Of a stretch of DNA of 64,000 nucleotides, positions 46,755-55,163 are shown one piece after another. Below the pieces are notes generated by a model. The model saw nothing but the letters and a program-made list of their open reading frames with translations, did no database searches and had not been told where the DNA came from. Numbering within the stretch: position 1 is the first letter of the stretch; the number at the start of each line of letters is the position of its first letter. The stretch is taken from contig NZ_KB892762.1 in the NCBI RefSeq assembly GCF_000373925.1, forward strand, positions 1-64,000, read 5' to 3'. Made by a program: the position numbers and the translations under genes. Source of the DNA: Actinopolymorpha alba DSM 45243. GTDB taxonomy: Bacteria; Actinomycetota; Actinomycetes; Propionibacteriales; Actinopolymorphaceae.

Positions 46755-47417
46755 TCAGTCGAGGTCGAACGGCAGGCGCCTGCGGGCGCGTTCCTTCGCC
46801 TCATCCGGAAGCGCGTCGGCGGCCAGCAGGCGGGGCAACAACTCCGGCTCCAGCGTCAACGCACGGAACACCAACCCGATGCTGACGTCGTGGTCGGGGC
46901 GTTCGACCACCACCGCGTCACCGGACCGGATCAGGCCAGGACTGATCACCCGCAGGTAGGCGCCGGGAACGGCGCGCCGGGTGAACGTCTTGATCCAGCC
47001 GCGTTCCGCCAGCCAGCCCGCGAAGGTCGCGCACGGAATCCGCGGGACCGACACCTCCAGCACAACGTCAATGCCGATCCGCCAGCGCTCCCCGATCAGT
47101 GCGCCGGTGACATCCAGGTCAACGGTCGTGAGGTTCTCGCCAAAGGCGCCATCGGAAAAGGGCCGCCCGAGATCCAGCGACCACGCATCGAGATCCTCCC
47201 GGGCGTACGCGTACACCGCCTGGTCATCACCACCGTGGTTGCGCCGATCCCCGACGAAGTCGCCCACGAGCCCGCTGCCGAGGCCGCCGTGCTTGGGGCC
47301 CGGCGCCCGCACCTCCACGGCTTCGGCGACCGGTCGTTTGTCGATGCCGGTCTGCCCCACATTCTTGTGCGGGTTCGGCCGGGCCTTGCCCACGTTGACG
47401 GACTGGATATGCGCCAT
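46755..47417 (-). CDS. MOSC domain protein (YiiM-like)
   Basis: 220 aa from ATG 47417. MOSC domain: VGDFVGDRRNHGGDDQAVYAYAREDLDAWSLDLGRPFSDGAFGENLTTVDLDVTGALIGERWRIG, with the conserved Cys in VPRIPCATFAGW. The C-terminal helical part LFRALTLEPELLPRLLAADALPDEAKERARRRL is the YiiM-type 3-alpha domain. MOSC proteins carry sulfur or molybdenum cofactor chemistry, and YiiM reduces N-hydroxylated bases. The first 26 codons of the longer frame are not included because homology begins at AHIQSVNVGK. Confidence 0.87.
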   Translation of the reverse strand: MAHIQSVNVGKARPNPHKNVGQTGIDKRPVAEAVEVRAPGPKHGGLGSGLVGDFVGDRRNHGGDDQAVYAYAREDLDAWSLDLGRPFSDGAFGENLTTVDLDVTGALIGERWRIGIDVVLEVSVPRIPCATFAGWLAERGWIKTFTRRAVPGAYLRVISPGLIRSGDAVVVERPDHDVSIGLVFRALTLEPELLPRLLAADALPDEAKERARRRLPFDLD

Positions 47418-47597
47418 CTCAACCTCGCAGGCGTTCGGACAGCCGCAGCGCGAACGCGTTGTCGCGGACATGGCGCTCGGGCTTGGACAGGTCACAGGTC
47501 ATCGCGCCCGCACGCTACTGTCCGGCCCCCCGCGGACGCCACTCAAAAACAATCGAGGTACGCCACCCCAAAACGAATCCGGGTACGCCACCCACAA

Positions 47598-47640
47598 CGA
47601 AAGGGTGCGCTCCCGACAACCCAGGGAGCGCACCCTTTCG
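47598..47640 (-). terminator. Terminator downstream of the DivIVA-like gene
   Basis: A perfect 17-bp stem (CGAAAGGGTGCGCTCCC at 47598-47614 with 47624-47640) around a 9-nt loop, 71 nt past the stop at 47711. Confidence 0.8.
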
Positions 47641-47710
47641 CCTGCGTACCAGCTACGTGTGCCTGACGGCCCGAACGAAGGCGCCGGCAGGAAACGGCGG
47701 GGAGTCCCGC

Positions 47711-48631
47711 CTAGCCCTTCTTCGCGGCCTCTCCGCCAAGGTTGGCCGCACCGAGCAGTGCCGACGGGTCCGTCCCGGACAGCGTCGCCAGCATCTGGCG
47801 AACGTTGGACAGCTGCGCGTTGATGCTGTCCCGGCGCTGGGTGAGCGCCTTGAGCTCGCGGTCGGACTCGCTGCGGATCCGGTCGGCCCGCGTCTTGGCC
47901 TCGGACACGATCTCGTGCGCCTTGCGCTGCGCCTCCTCGACCATCCGCTCGGCCTTCTGCATCGCCTCGGCGTGGGCGCGCTCGGCTTCGGCGTGCGTCT
48001 GCTCCGAACGCTCGAGGACGGCGGCCAGGTGCTGCTCGGCGGCGGCGGTGCGCTCGACGAGGTCCTGCTCGGCCCGCTCGCGACGCTGGGCCAGCGTCTT
48101 TTCGAGGTCGGCGGCAGCCTGCGCGGCCTTCGCCCGCTGCTGCTCGAAGACTGCCTCGCCTTCCTCGCGGCGGGCGGTGGCGTCATGGTCCGCGGCGTCG
48201 AGGATCTCGCCGGCCTTGGACTTCGCCTGGGCGATGATCTCGTCGGACTCGCCGTCGGCTTCCTTGCGCTTCTCGACGGCGTACCGCTCGGATTCCTTAC
48301 GAATGTCCGCGGCGGCCTGCTGAGCCTCCTGGCGTACCTCGTCGGCCTGCGCGGCCGCGACGGAACGCAGATCGGACGCCTCCTCCTCGGCGAGCGCGAG
48401 GATGCGTCCGATGCGCTCACCGAACTCGGAGAACGACGGCTCCGACGACTTCACGTCATCCGCGCGCTCAGACTGTGACGACTCCAGGCCCTCCACGCGC
48501 CGGGCCAGCTCGACCGATTGACGCCTCGCGGCGTCCACAGCCTCGGTGAGCTGCCGGATCCGGTGGTCGACCTGAGTCGGCTCGTAGCCCCGGCGCACCA
48601 AACGGAAGGCGCCGGTGGTCGTCTCACTCAT
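47711..48631 (-). CDS. DivIVA-like coiled-coil protein
   Basis: 306 aa from ATG 48631. The N-terminus FRLVRRGYEPTQVDHRIRQLTEAVDAARR is the DivIVA lipid-binding type motif (RGY-xxxxVD). The next 230 residues are nearly continuous coiled coil with AEEEASDLR, EAQQAAADIRKESER and AERMVEEAQRKAHEIVSEAK. The C-terminus is NAQLSNVRQMLATLSGTDPSALLG. In actinobacteria such proteins (often annotated cellulose-binding protein) act in polar growth or chromosome/septum scaffolding; the exact role here is inferred. Confidence 0.88.
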   Translation of the reverse strand: MSETTTGAFRLVRRGYEPTQVDHRIRQLTEAVDAARRQSVELARRVEGLESSQSERADDVKSSEPSFSEFGERIGRILALAEEEASDLRSVAAAQADEVRQEAQQAAADIRKESERYAVEKRKEADGESDEIIAQAKSKAGEILDAADHDATARREEGEAVFEQQRAKAAQAAADLEKTLAQRRERAEQDLVERTAAAEQHLAAVLERSEQTHAEAERAHAEAMQKAERMVEEAQRKAHEIVSEAKTRADRIRSESDRELKALTQRRDSINAQLSNVRQMLATLSGTDPSALLGAANLGGEAAKKG

Positions 48632-49257
48632 GTGCTCTCGTCCTCTGTGGTGCGGCGGCGACAAGGGACACAGATCCCGCGAACGCATCGATGCCCACGC
48701 CACACAGGGATGCGTGTCGGCGTCGGCCTGCGAGCATCTGGTACGCCGGTGCGCGAGTGGATCACGGACCCGCGGCGGCGTGCGTGAGATCCTAGCCACC
48801 GCAGGCGGCCGCTCACCAGAGGGCCGACGCAAACCGTGAGCCGGCAGGGCCGCTCCGCGACAACATGCCGGCAGACCAGGGCATTGACGGTCGCGCTCTC
48901 CACCGGCGCACCTCGCGCCCTCCATACGCGCCTTCACCTGCGAAGTCGCACAATTCGCCAGCATTCACCGCGGCATTGCGGCGGGTCGTCAGGCAATGCC
49001 CGGGACCGGATCGAGGTCAAGTGCGTTGCGCGAGAATTCATGGGAACGTCACGCCGCGCGCGGGCCAGCCAGCACGATGTGCCAGCATCGGGCTCGTGGC
49101 GGGCAGGACGCGGAGAACTCCCAAGGAGGGCGCTGACGCCCCTCGATCCCGGCCGGGCGCCGGCCGTACGCAACCCCGACAGGGCGCCGGCCGTACGCAA
49201 CCCCGACAGGGCGCCGGCCGATCGCAGCCTCGACAGAGCTCCGGTGGTTCCCCCTCC
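48632..49257. other. Divergent region between DivIVA-like and TrmH genes, with 27-bp tandem repeats
   Basis: 626 nt. The DivIVA promoter must lie here. The plus frame into trmH is open from 48865, but composition before 49140 is poor. 49155-49235 holds three tandem repeats of 27 bp listed separately. No other gene is supported. Confidence 0.45.
49155..49235. repeat. 27-bp tandem repeat, three copies
   Basis: Units 49155-49181 and 49182-49208 are identical and 49209-49235 is a diverged third copy. In the TrmH frame they would read GAGRTQPRQ, GAGRTQPRQ, GAGRSQPRQ. Divisibility by three keeps the frame, so they could lie in a longer N-terminus or in the leader. Confidence 0.7.
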
Positions 49258-50100
49258 ATGGTGAGCGTGCGGAACGCGCGTTTCCAGCAGTGGCGGGCTC
49301 TGCTCGACAACCGGACCAAGCGGCAACAGCTCGGCGAGTTCGTGGTCCACGGCGTACGCCCCATCACCCTCGCGGTCGAACACGACTGGCCGATCCACGC
49401 ACTTCTCCGCCCAGCCGGGGTACGCCTTTCCGGCTGGGCAACCGGTCTGCTCGCCGAGGTCGCCGCCCGCAAAGTCAACGCCGACCTCGAACACGTGGAG
49501 GTCGCGCCTGACCTCCTCAGGGAACTCGGCGAAAAGGCCGACGAAACCCCGGAGCTCATCGCCATCGCCCAGATCCCGCCGGACGACCCCGACCGCATCG
49601 AGGTTCCGCCGGACGGGCTCGTGGTGGTGTTCGACCGGCCGGCGAGCCCGGGCAACATCGGCACGCTGATCCGCTCGGCTGACGCGTTCGGTGCCTGCGG
49701 GGTCGTCGTGACGGGACATGCCGCGGACGTGTACGACCCGAAGGCCGTACGCGCGAGCACGGGTTCGCTGTTCGCCGTACCCACCATCCGGCTGGGATCG
49801 ACCCGCGAGGTGCTCGACTGGGTGGAGCGTCTTCGCGCGAACGCCGTGGACCTGCGGATCGTCGGCACGGACGAGACGGGTTCGGCGGACGTGGACGCCA
49901 TCGACCTCACCGGCCCGAACCTCCTCGTCGTCGGCAACGAAACCCGCGGCATGAGCGCCGCCTGGCGGGACGCCTGCGACCTGACAGCCCGCATCCCCAT
50001 GGGTGGTACGGCGAGTTCGCTCAACGCCTCGGTGGCCGCGACCGTGGTGTTCTACGAGGCGGCCCGCCAGCGCCGCCGTGGCAGGCGCGCCAGCGACTGA
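49258..50100 (+). CDS. TrmH/SpoU family 2'-O-ribose RNA methyltransferase
   Basis: 280 aa from ATG 49258. SPOUT motifs in order: ASPGNIGTLIRSADAFGACGVVV (motif 1, Asn/Arg/Asp), LLVVGNETRGMSAAW (motif 2) and IPMGGTASSLNASVAATVVFYEA (motif 3). It methylates ribose in rRNA or tRNA; the exact site is unknown. A start further up in frame would add a Gln/Arg-rich repeat region with no homologous domain. It is followed by nhaA 133 nt later. Confidence 0.88.
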   Translation: MVSVRNARFQQWRALLDNRTKRQQLGEFVVHGVRPITLAVEHDWPIHALLRPAGVRLSGWATGLLAEVAARKVNADLEHVEVAPDLLRELGEKADETPELIAIAQIPPDDPDRIEVPPDGLVVVFDRPASPGNIGTLIRSADAFGACGVVVTGHAADVYDPKAVRASTGSLFAVPTIRLGSTREVLDWVERLRANAVDLRIVGTDETGSADVDAIDLTGPNLLVVGNETRGMSAAWRDACDLTARIPMGGTASSLNASVAATVVFYEAARQRRRGRRASD

Positions 50101-50127
50101 TCGCCAGCGCCGGAGAGGTTGACGCCC

Positions 50128-50226
50128 GCCGGTAAGGTGGACGTCGGTGTGCCGGGAAGTCTGGTCGGCGAAGTGATCACGTGTCCCCCGTCCCCTCGGG
50201 AGTGACCAGCCGACCAGGAGAAGGGG
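50128..50226 (+). ncRNA. Candidate structured leader (cation riboswitch-like) upstream of nhaA
   Basis: CTGGTCGGC (50161-50169) is fully complementary to GCCGACCAG (50209-50217), which ends one base into the nhaA Shine-Dalgarno GGAGAAGGGG. The left arm can instead pair with GCCGG just upstream (50151-50155), giving two exclusive folds. The enclosed part has GTGATCAC and CCC...GGG hairpins. The arrangement suits a translational switch responding to an ion. Named nhaA-I/II Li+ riboswitches are known elsewhere, but I cannot match this to a known Rfam class. Confidence 0.5.
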
Positions 50227-50233
50227 TACCTCC

Positions 50234-51496
50234 ATGGCACGCCCGGCCGCACGACTGCGACGCTTCGTCTTTCCGTTCCAGTCAGGTCGCGAGCGCACCT
50301 TCCTCGGTGACGCGCTCCGCCAGGAGACCGTCGGCGGCGCTCTCCTCCTCATCGCCGCCCTCGCCGCGCTGATCTGGGTGAACTCGCCGTGGCACGGGGG
50401 CTACGAGCACGTGCGGGAGTTCATGATCGGCCCGCTCTCGGTCGAGCAGTGGGCGTCCGACGGACTCCTCGCGATCTTCTTCTACGTCGCTGGTCTGGAG
50501 CTCAAACGGGAGCTCATCACGGGTTCGCTGCGCCGGCTGTCGCTCGCGCTGGTGCCGGTGATCGCCGCGATCGCCGGCATGGTCGTGCCGGTCCTGCTGT
50601 TCGCCACGGTGGTCCTCGGCTCCGGTGACCGGAGCGCTCTGGGCGGCTGGGCGGTGCCGACGGCGACCGACATCGCGTTCGCCCTGGCCGTCCTTGCGGT
50701 GGCGGGTTCCGCGCTGCCATCGGCGCTGCGGGCGTTCCTCCTGACCCTCGCCGTCGTCGACGACCTCGGCGCGATCGCCGTCATCGCCGTCTTCTTCACC
50801 GACCACCTCGAGTTCGCCTGGCTCGGCCTCGCCGTGCTGCTGCTCGGCGTGTACGCCCTCGCTCAGCACCGCCGGATCACGACGCCGTTCCTCTACCTCC
50901 CGCTCGCCGTGGCGACCTGGTGGTGCGTCCACGAGAGCGGCCTGCACGCCACCGTCGCAGGGGTCGCGATGGGTCTGCTGACCCGCGTCCGGCCCGATCC
51001 TGACGAAGACCACTCACCGGCCGAACGCCTCGAACACCGGCTCCGCCCGCTGTCGGCGGGAGTGGCGGTCCCGGTCTTCGCGCTCGCCGCCGCCGGGGTG
51101 CCCGTGACCGCCGCCGCGCTCGGCGCGATGGTCTCCGACGCCGCGGCCGTCGGGGTCATCGTGGGCCTGGTCGCCGGCAAGACCATCGGTGTCTTCGGTG
51201 GCGCCTGGCTCACCGCCCGGCTGACCCGCGCCGAACTCAACAGCGACCTCGCCTGGCGAGACGTCTTCGCGGTCGCCGTCCTCTCCGGCATCGGGTTCAC
51301 CGTGTCGCTGCTCGTCGCCGACCTCGCGTTCGCCGGCGACCCCGAGCGGGTCGCACGGGTCAAGGCGGCGGTCCTGGTCGGGTCCGTGATCGCCGCGACG
51401 GTGGCCACGCTGCTGCTCCGGCGGCGACACCGCGCCTACCTCAACATGCCGTCAGAGTCCGAGGGGGAGGTCGCCGACAGTGACCGGGCCGCCTGA
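50234..51496 (+). CDS. nhaA: Na+/H+ antiporter NhaA
   Basis: 420 aa, 12 membrane helices. Signature WVNSPWHGGYEHVREF, GLEVKREL-type LAIFFYVAGLELKRELITGSLRR, VPTATDIAFALAVLAV and VVDDLGAIAVIAVFF with the paired Asp residues of the cation site. Exports Na+ or Li+ in exchange for H+, for pH and salt homeostasis. ATG 50234 has GGAGAAGGGG upstream, partly covered by the leader fold. The position near acs and crp matches SCO3564. Confidence 0.96.
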   Translation: MARPAARLRRFVFPFQSGRERTFLGDALRQETVGGALLLIAALAALIWVNSPWHGGYEHVREFMIGPLSVEQWASDGLLAIFFYVAGLELKRELITGSLRRLSLALVPVIAAIAGMVVPVLLFATVVLGSGDRSALGGWAVPTATDIAFALAVLAVAGSALPSALRAFLLTLAVVDDLGAIAVIAVFFTDHLEFAWLGLAVLLLGVYALAQHRRITTPFLYLPLAVATWWCVHESGLHATVAGVAMGLLTRVRPDPDEDHSPAERLEHRLRPLSAGVAVPVFALAAAGVPVTAAALGAMVSDAAAVGVIVGLVAGKTIGVFGGAWLTARLTRAELNSDLAWRDVFAVAVLSGIGFTVSLLVADLAFAGDPERVARVKAAVLVGSVIAATVATLLLRRRHRAYLNMPSESEGEVADSDRAA

Positions 51497-51670
51497 CCTA
51501 TCGCGTACGACAGAACCGCCTAAGACAGACCTTCGTACGCCAGAACTGCCCGCCAGATCGGGCCTCCACGGTGCGCCGTCGTTGCCAGCGGCCCGCGCAT
51601 ACCCCAAGATCGCCGTGGGTACGACGTACGAGAGGCTCTCCGGGAGTCATCCTCGAGGCAAGGAGCGACC

Positions 51671-52084
51671 ATGCCGGGCCAGGACGAGACCATGCCAGGG
51701 CACGACGAACGATCCCTCGGCCAACTCGTCGCGAGCGCGAGCCAGGACCTCTCCGCTCTCATCCGCGGTGAGATCGAACTCGCCAAGGCCGAGCTCAAGG
51801 AAAGCGCCTCGGCTGCCGGCAAGGGCATCGGGATGTTCGGTGCGGCCAGCTTCCTCGCGTACGTCGCGTTCCTCCTCCTCTCGGTGGCGGCGGCGTTCGG
51901 CCTGGTGGCCGCGGGCCTGCACCCAGCGCTCGGGTTCCTCATCGTCGCGGGCGTTTATCTCATCGTGGCGGGAATCCTCGCGGCCATCGGCGCCCGGAGC
52001 GTACGCAAGGCCGGCCCGCCCGCCCGGACGATCAAGTCGATCGAGGACACCAAGGCGATCATGGCCCGCTCGAGCGGCGACTAG
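51671..52084 (+). CDS. Actinobacterial phage-holin-family (DUF1469) membrane protein
   Basis: 137 aa. N-terminal amphipathic helix SLGQLVASASQDLSALIRGEIELAKAELKESASAAGKG is the diagnostic DUF1469 motif. Two transmembrane helices follow: FGAASFLAYVAFLLLSVAAAFGLVA and PALGFLIVAGVYLIVAGILAAIGA. Despite the holin name these are housekeeping membrane proteins; position matches Rv3669. ATG 51671 follows AGGCAAGGAGC (AAGGAG). Confidence 0.9.
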   Translation: MPGQDETMPGHDERSLGQLVASASQDLSALIRGEIELAKAELKESASAAGKGIGMFGAASFLAYVAFLLLSVAAAFGLVAAGLHPALGFLIVAGVYLIVAGILAAIGARSVRKAGPPARTIKSIEDTKAIMARSSGD

Positions 52085-52207
52085 GGCAGATCCGCTCGAG
52101 CCCGGCAAGCATGGACGACCGGCGCAGGAGGTGCTCGTCCGACACGACATGGGGCGATCCCCCGCTCCACGGCGGCACCTGACTGTCCGCTATGGGACAG
52201 TGGGACC

Positions 52208-53122
52208 ATGAACGCCAAAGCCGGCGGGGTCGTCGACATCGACGGGCCATGGGTCCACCGGTGGGTTTCCGCCAACGGTGCCCGGTTCCATGTGGCCGAG
52301 GCCGGCGACGGTCCCCTCGTCCTCTTCCTCCACGGCTTCCCGGAGTTCTGGTGGGCCTGGCGGCACCAGCTCCCCGCGCTCGCCGAGCTTGGCTACCGCG
52401 CCGCCGCGATGGACCTGCGGGGGTACGGCGGGAGCGACAAGACACCCCGCGGGTACGACCCGATGACGCTCGCCGGAGACGTGGCCGGCCTCGTGCGCTC
52501 ACTCGGCTACTCCGACGCCGTCCTCGTCGGGCACGGCTGGGGTGGGTACGTCGCCTGGGCCACCGCCACGCTGCACCCGCGCCAGGTCAACCGGCTCGCC
52601 GTGGTCGCGGCACCCCATCCGCTGCGGCTCCGGCAGGCGGCGTTCCGCAGCGCCCGGCAGTTGCGATCGGCCGGGCACGTCGCGTCGTTCCAGACGCCGA
52701 TCCTGCCCGAACGCCAGCTCGTCGCCGACGACGGCGCACTCGTCGAGACGCTGCTGCGGCGCTGGGCGGCACCGGGTTCGGCGTTCCCCGACCCGGAGGC
52801 GGCCCGCCGCTACCGCCAGGCGATGCAGCTGTGGCCCGCTCCGCACTGCGCGCTGGAGTACTACCGCTGGCTGGTGCGGGCGGCGTTCCGTGCGGACGGG
52901 CGGCGGTTCGTCGGACGGATGAAGCAGCCGGTGACGCAACGGGTGCTGCAGCTGCACGGCATGCTCGACCCGTCTGTGCTGCCGGCGACGGCCGAAGGGT
53001 CGGCGGAGTACGTCGCGGGTGCCTACCGCTGGCGCCTCCTCGACGGGGTCGGCCATTTCCCGCACGAGGAAGCGCCGGACGCCTTCACCAAGGAACTCCT
53101 CGCCTGGCTCGACGACAGCTGA
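52208..53122 (+). CDS. EphE-like alpha/beta hydrolase with altered nucleophile elbow
   Basis: 304 aa. HGFPEFWWAWRHQLPALAELGYRAAAMDLRGYGGSDK is the epoxide hydrolase/dehalogenase-type oxyanion and helix-alpha1 region. The nucleophile elbow reads GHGWGG with Gly110 where Asp (GHDWGG) or Ser is expected. Acid/base candidates MLDPSVLP (Asp) and VGHFPHEE (His) remain. It corresponds in position to Rv3670 (EphE). Hydrolytic activity is uncertain without a nucleophile; it could be a variant family member. Confidence 0.85.
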   Translation: MNAKAGGVVDIDGPWVHRWVSANGARFHVAEAGDGPLVLFLHGFPEFWWAWRHQLPALAELGYRAAAMDLRGYGGSDKTPRGYDPMTLAGDVAGLVRSLGYSDAVLVGHGWGGYVAWATATLHPRQVNRLAVVAAPHPLRLRQAAFRSARQLRSAGHVASFQTPILPERQLVADDGALVETLLRRWAAPGSAFPDPEAARRYRQAMQLWPAPHCALEYYRWLVRAAFRADGRRFVGRMKQPVTQRVLQLHGMLDPSVLPATAEGSAEYVAGAYRWRLLDGVGHFPHEEAPDAFTKELLAWLDDS

Positions 53123-53165
53123 GCCCCGCACCCAGCCCAAGCTGAGCCCGGCCAGCCCCGATCCC

Positions 53166-53240
53166 GTGATCATGTTCGTGATCATGAAGGCAAATGGGGC
53201 TATGTGTCCCGAAACCCTTCATGAAAAAGATCATGATCAC
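53166..53240. repeat. 25-bp imperfect inverted repeat in a convergent gap
   Basis: GTGATCATG...CATGAAGG (53166-53190) is mirrored by CCTTCATG...CATGATCAC (53216-53240) with mismatches only in the middle and a 25-nt loop. The left arm itself is a near-duplicate GTGATCATG-TTC-GTGATCATG. Sits between the convergent hydrolase and MarP genes, so probably a bidirectional terminator or a dispersed palindrome. Confidence 0.65.
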
Positions 53241-53274
53241 CGAAAGGGCCCGTGGCGCACTCGAGAAACACGCC

Positions 53275-54453
53275 CTAGGCGCAACCCCCCGTTGACACCG
53301 GCGCGGTCGCCTTGGCACCTGCCCGGGCGTCGTTCAGGATCTCGTTGACGGTCAGGGCGTACCCCGTCCGGTTGTCCTCGACCGACGCGGCGAACACCAG
53401 CCCGGTGACGGTGCCCTCCGGCGACACCAGCGGACCTCCGGAGTTGCCCGGCCGGACCTGCGCGTACAGCGAGAAGACGTCGCGGACGACCATCCGGCCG
53501 CCGTAGATGTCGGGCCCTTGGAGCCGCTGCTCGCCCCGGACCCGCGCGGGTCCCGCCCAGAACGGCCCGTTGCCGGGGTAGCCGAGCACCGCTCCCTGGT
53601 GACCGGACTCCGCACCCGCGTCCAGCGGCAGGGCGGGCAACGACAGGTCAGGAACCGCGAGGACGGCGACGTCACGGTCAGGGTCGTACAGAACCACCCG
53701 CGCGTCGTAGCTCCGCCCCGACCGCGTCTCGACCTTCGGCTCGCTGATCCCGGCGACCACGTGGGCGTTTGTCATGACCCGCCCGGGCGCGTAGACGAAC
53801 CCCGAACCTTCCAGCGACCGCGAGCAGCGCAGCGCCACACCGGTCACGCGTACGACGCTCCTCCCCGCGCGTACGACGTCGGGGTCTTTCAGAACTCCGG
53901 CGGTCGGGGGCTGGGCCGGCGTGATCTGCTCAGAGGCGAAGGGTTCGAGGTAGCGCGGGAACAGCCCGGGATCGACGACCCTGCTGAACGCCAGCAGCGC
54001 CTGCTCAGCACCGCGCGGCATGAACCGGTCGACGGTCGCGAGGACCTGCGACATCCGGACCGACCGCGACACCTCACCGAACTGCGCGCTCGCCACGGCG
54101 GAACCAAGGATCCAGGCGACGACCAGCATCGCGACGACGCTCAGGACCGCACCGGCACCCGCGTCGACGACGTGCGCCGGCCGCCAGGTCACGCGGTCGC
54201 GCAGCGCACCCCCGAGGCTCGCGCCCACGGTCTGACCGAGCAGCGCACCACCAAGGACGAGGGCGAGCGCGATGAGCGACACGGTGACGCTCGGCGCGAA
54301 CTGGTCGAGGATGACGGGCGCGAGCAACGCACCGGCGAGCCCGCCACCGATGAGTCCGGCGACCCCGAGCGCGCCGACGAGGAAGCCCTGGCGGTATCCC
54401 GACACGCCGTACCCGATCGCGAGGAATACCAGGATCAGGTCGAAGAGATTCAC
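53275..54453 (-). CDS. marP: MarP family membrane serine protease
   Basis: 392 aa from GTG 54453, which overlaps the NudL stop as GTGA. CvpA-like membrane domain with four helices (LFDLILVFLAIGYGVSGYRQGFLVG to MLVVAWILGSAVASAQFG), then a periplasmic trypsin-like domain: His231 in TNAHVVAG, Asp261 in DPDRDVAVL and Ser338 in RPGNSGGPLV. Two Cys (RCS in the protease domain and near the end) could form the regulatory disulfide known in Mtb MarP (Rv3671c), which is needed for acid resistance. Confidence 0.93.
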   Translation of the reverse strand: MNLFDLILVFLAIGYGVSGYRQGFLVGALGVAGLIGGGLAGALLAPVILDQFAPSVTVSLIALALVLGGALLGQTVGASLGGALRDRVTWRPAHVVDAGAGAVLSVVAMLVVAWILGSAVASAQFGEVSRSVRMSQVLATVDRFMPRGAEQALLAFSRVVDPGLFPRYLEPFASEQITPAQPPTAGVLKDPDVVRAGRSVVRVTGVALRCSRSLEGSGFVYAPGRVMTNAHVVAGISEPKVETRSGRSYDARVVLYDPDRDVAVLAVPDLSLPALPLDAGAESGHQGAVLGYPGNGPFWAGPARVRGEQRLQGPDIYGGRMVVRDVFSLYAQVRPGNSGGPLVSPEGTVTGLVFAASVEDNRTGYALTVNEILNDARAGAKATAPVSTGGCA

Positions 54454-55163
54454 TGTGGCCCCCGTACGTTCGCGTCCCGGGTCGTCTGTGGTCCCCGGGA
54501 GAGCTCGATCAGGTGCGCCGGGAGGTTCTCCACCCGGTCGCGGTCCCATGGGCGTTCCCAGCCGGCGAGCGCGAGCAGGCGGTCGAGGATCCCGCCGGTG
54601 AATCCCCAAACGATGAGCCCCGCAACAGTGAACGCCGGACCGACGAAACCCGACGGGTGTCGGACGCGGAGCCGGTTCGCCGGGTCGACCAGGGTCGAGA
54701 GGGGGACCCGATGCACAGACGCGACCTCGGCGGGGTCGACCACCGCGACCGGCGAGGGGGTACGCCACCAGGCGAGCACGGGGGTCACCAGGTACCCGGA
54801 CGGCGGGAGGTAGAGGTCGGGCAGCGTCGCGAACACCTCGACACCGGTGGGATCGAGTCCGGTCTCCTCGACGGTCTCGCGCAGGGCCGCTGCCACCGGC
54901 CCGGTGTCCGTCGGATCGACCACGCCGCCGGGGAACGCCGGCTGCCCCGCGTGGGAACGCAGCGTGTGGGCGCGCTCGATGAGGAGGATGTCGGGGCCGG
55001 TCGGGCCGTCACCGAAGAGCAGAAGCACGGCCGACGCCCGGCCACCTCCGTCGGGTGGGAGGGCGCGGGCGAAGTCGGCTGGCTGAGCCCGCAATGCCAG
55101 GTCGACCACCGGTCGCAGCCATGGCGGCAGCCCGTCGGCGCCGGCCCGCGGACTCGTGCTCAC
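54450..55163 (-). CDS. NUDIX hydrolase, CoA pyrophosphatase NudL type
   Basis: 237 aa. Contains the CoA-specific UPF0035-like motif LIERAHTLRSHAGQPAFPGGVVDPTDTGPVAAALRETVEETGL (LRxHxGQ plus Nudix box with RETVEE). It would hydrolyse CoA or acyl-CoA to 3',5'-ADP and phosphopantetheine. GTGA overlaps at both ends with tlpA and marP place it in a tight operon. Corresponds to Rv3672c. Confidence 0.92.
   Translation of the reverse strand: MSTSPRAGADGLPPWLRPVVDLALRAQPADFARALPPDGGGRASAVLLLFGDGPTGPDILLIERAHTLRSHAGQPAFPGGVVDPTDTGPVAAALRETVEETGLDPTGVEVFATLPDLYLPPSGYLVTPVLAWWRTPSPVAVVDPAEVASVHRVPLSTLVDPANRLRVRHPSGFVGPAFTVAGLIVWGFTGGILDRLLALAGWERPWDRDRVENLPAHLIELSRGPQTTRDANVRGPQ

Noticed and set aside
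50151-50217. Cobalamin or c-di-AMP riboswitch before nhaA
   Set aside because: The hallmark boxes of these classes as I remember them are absent.
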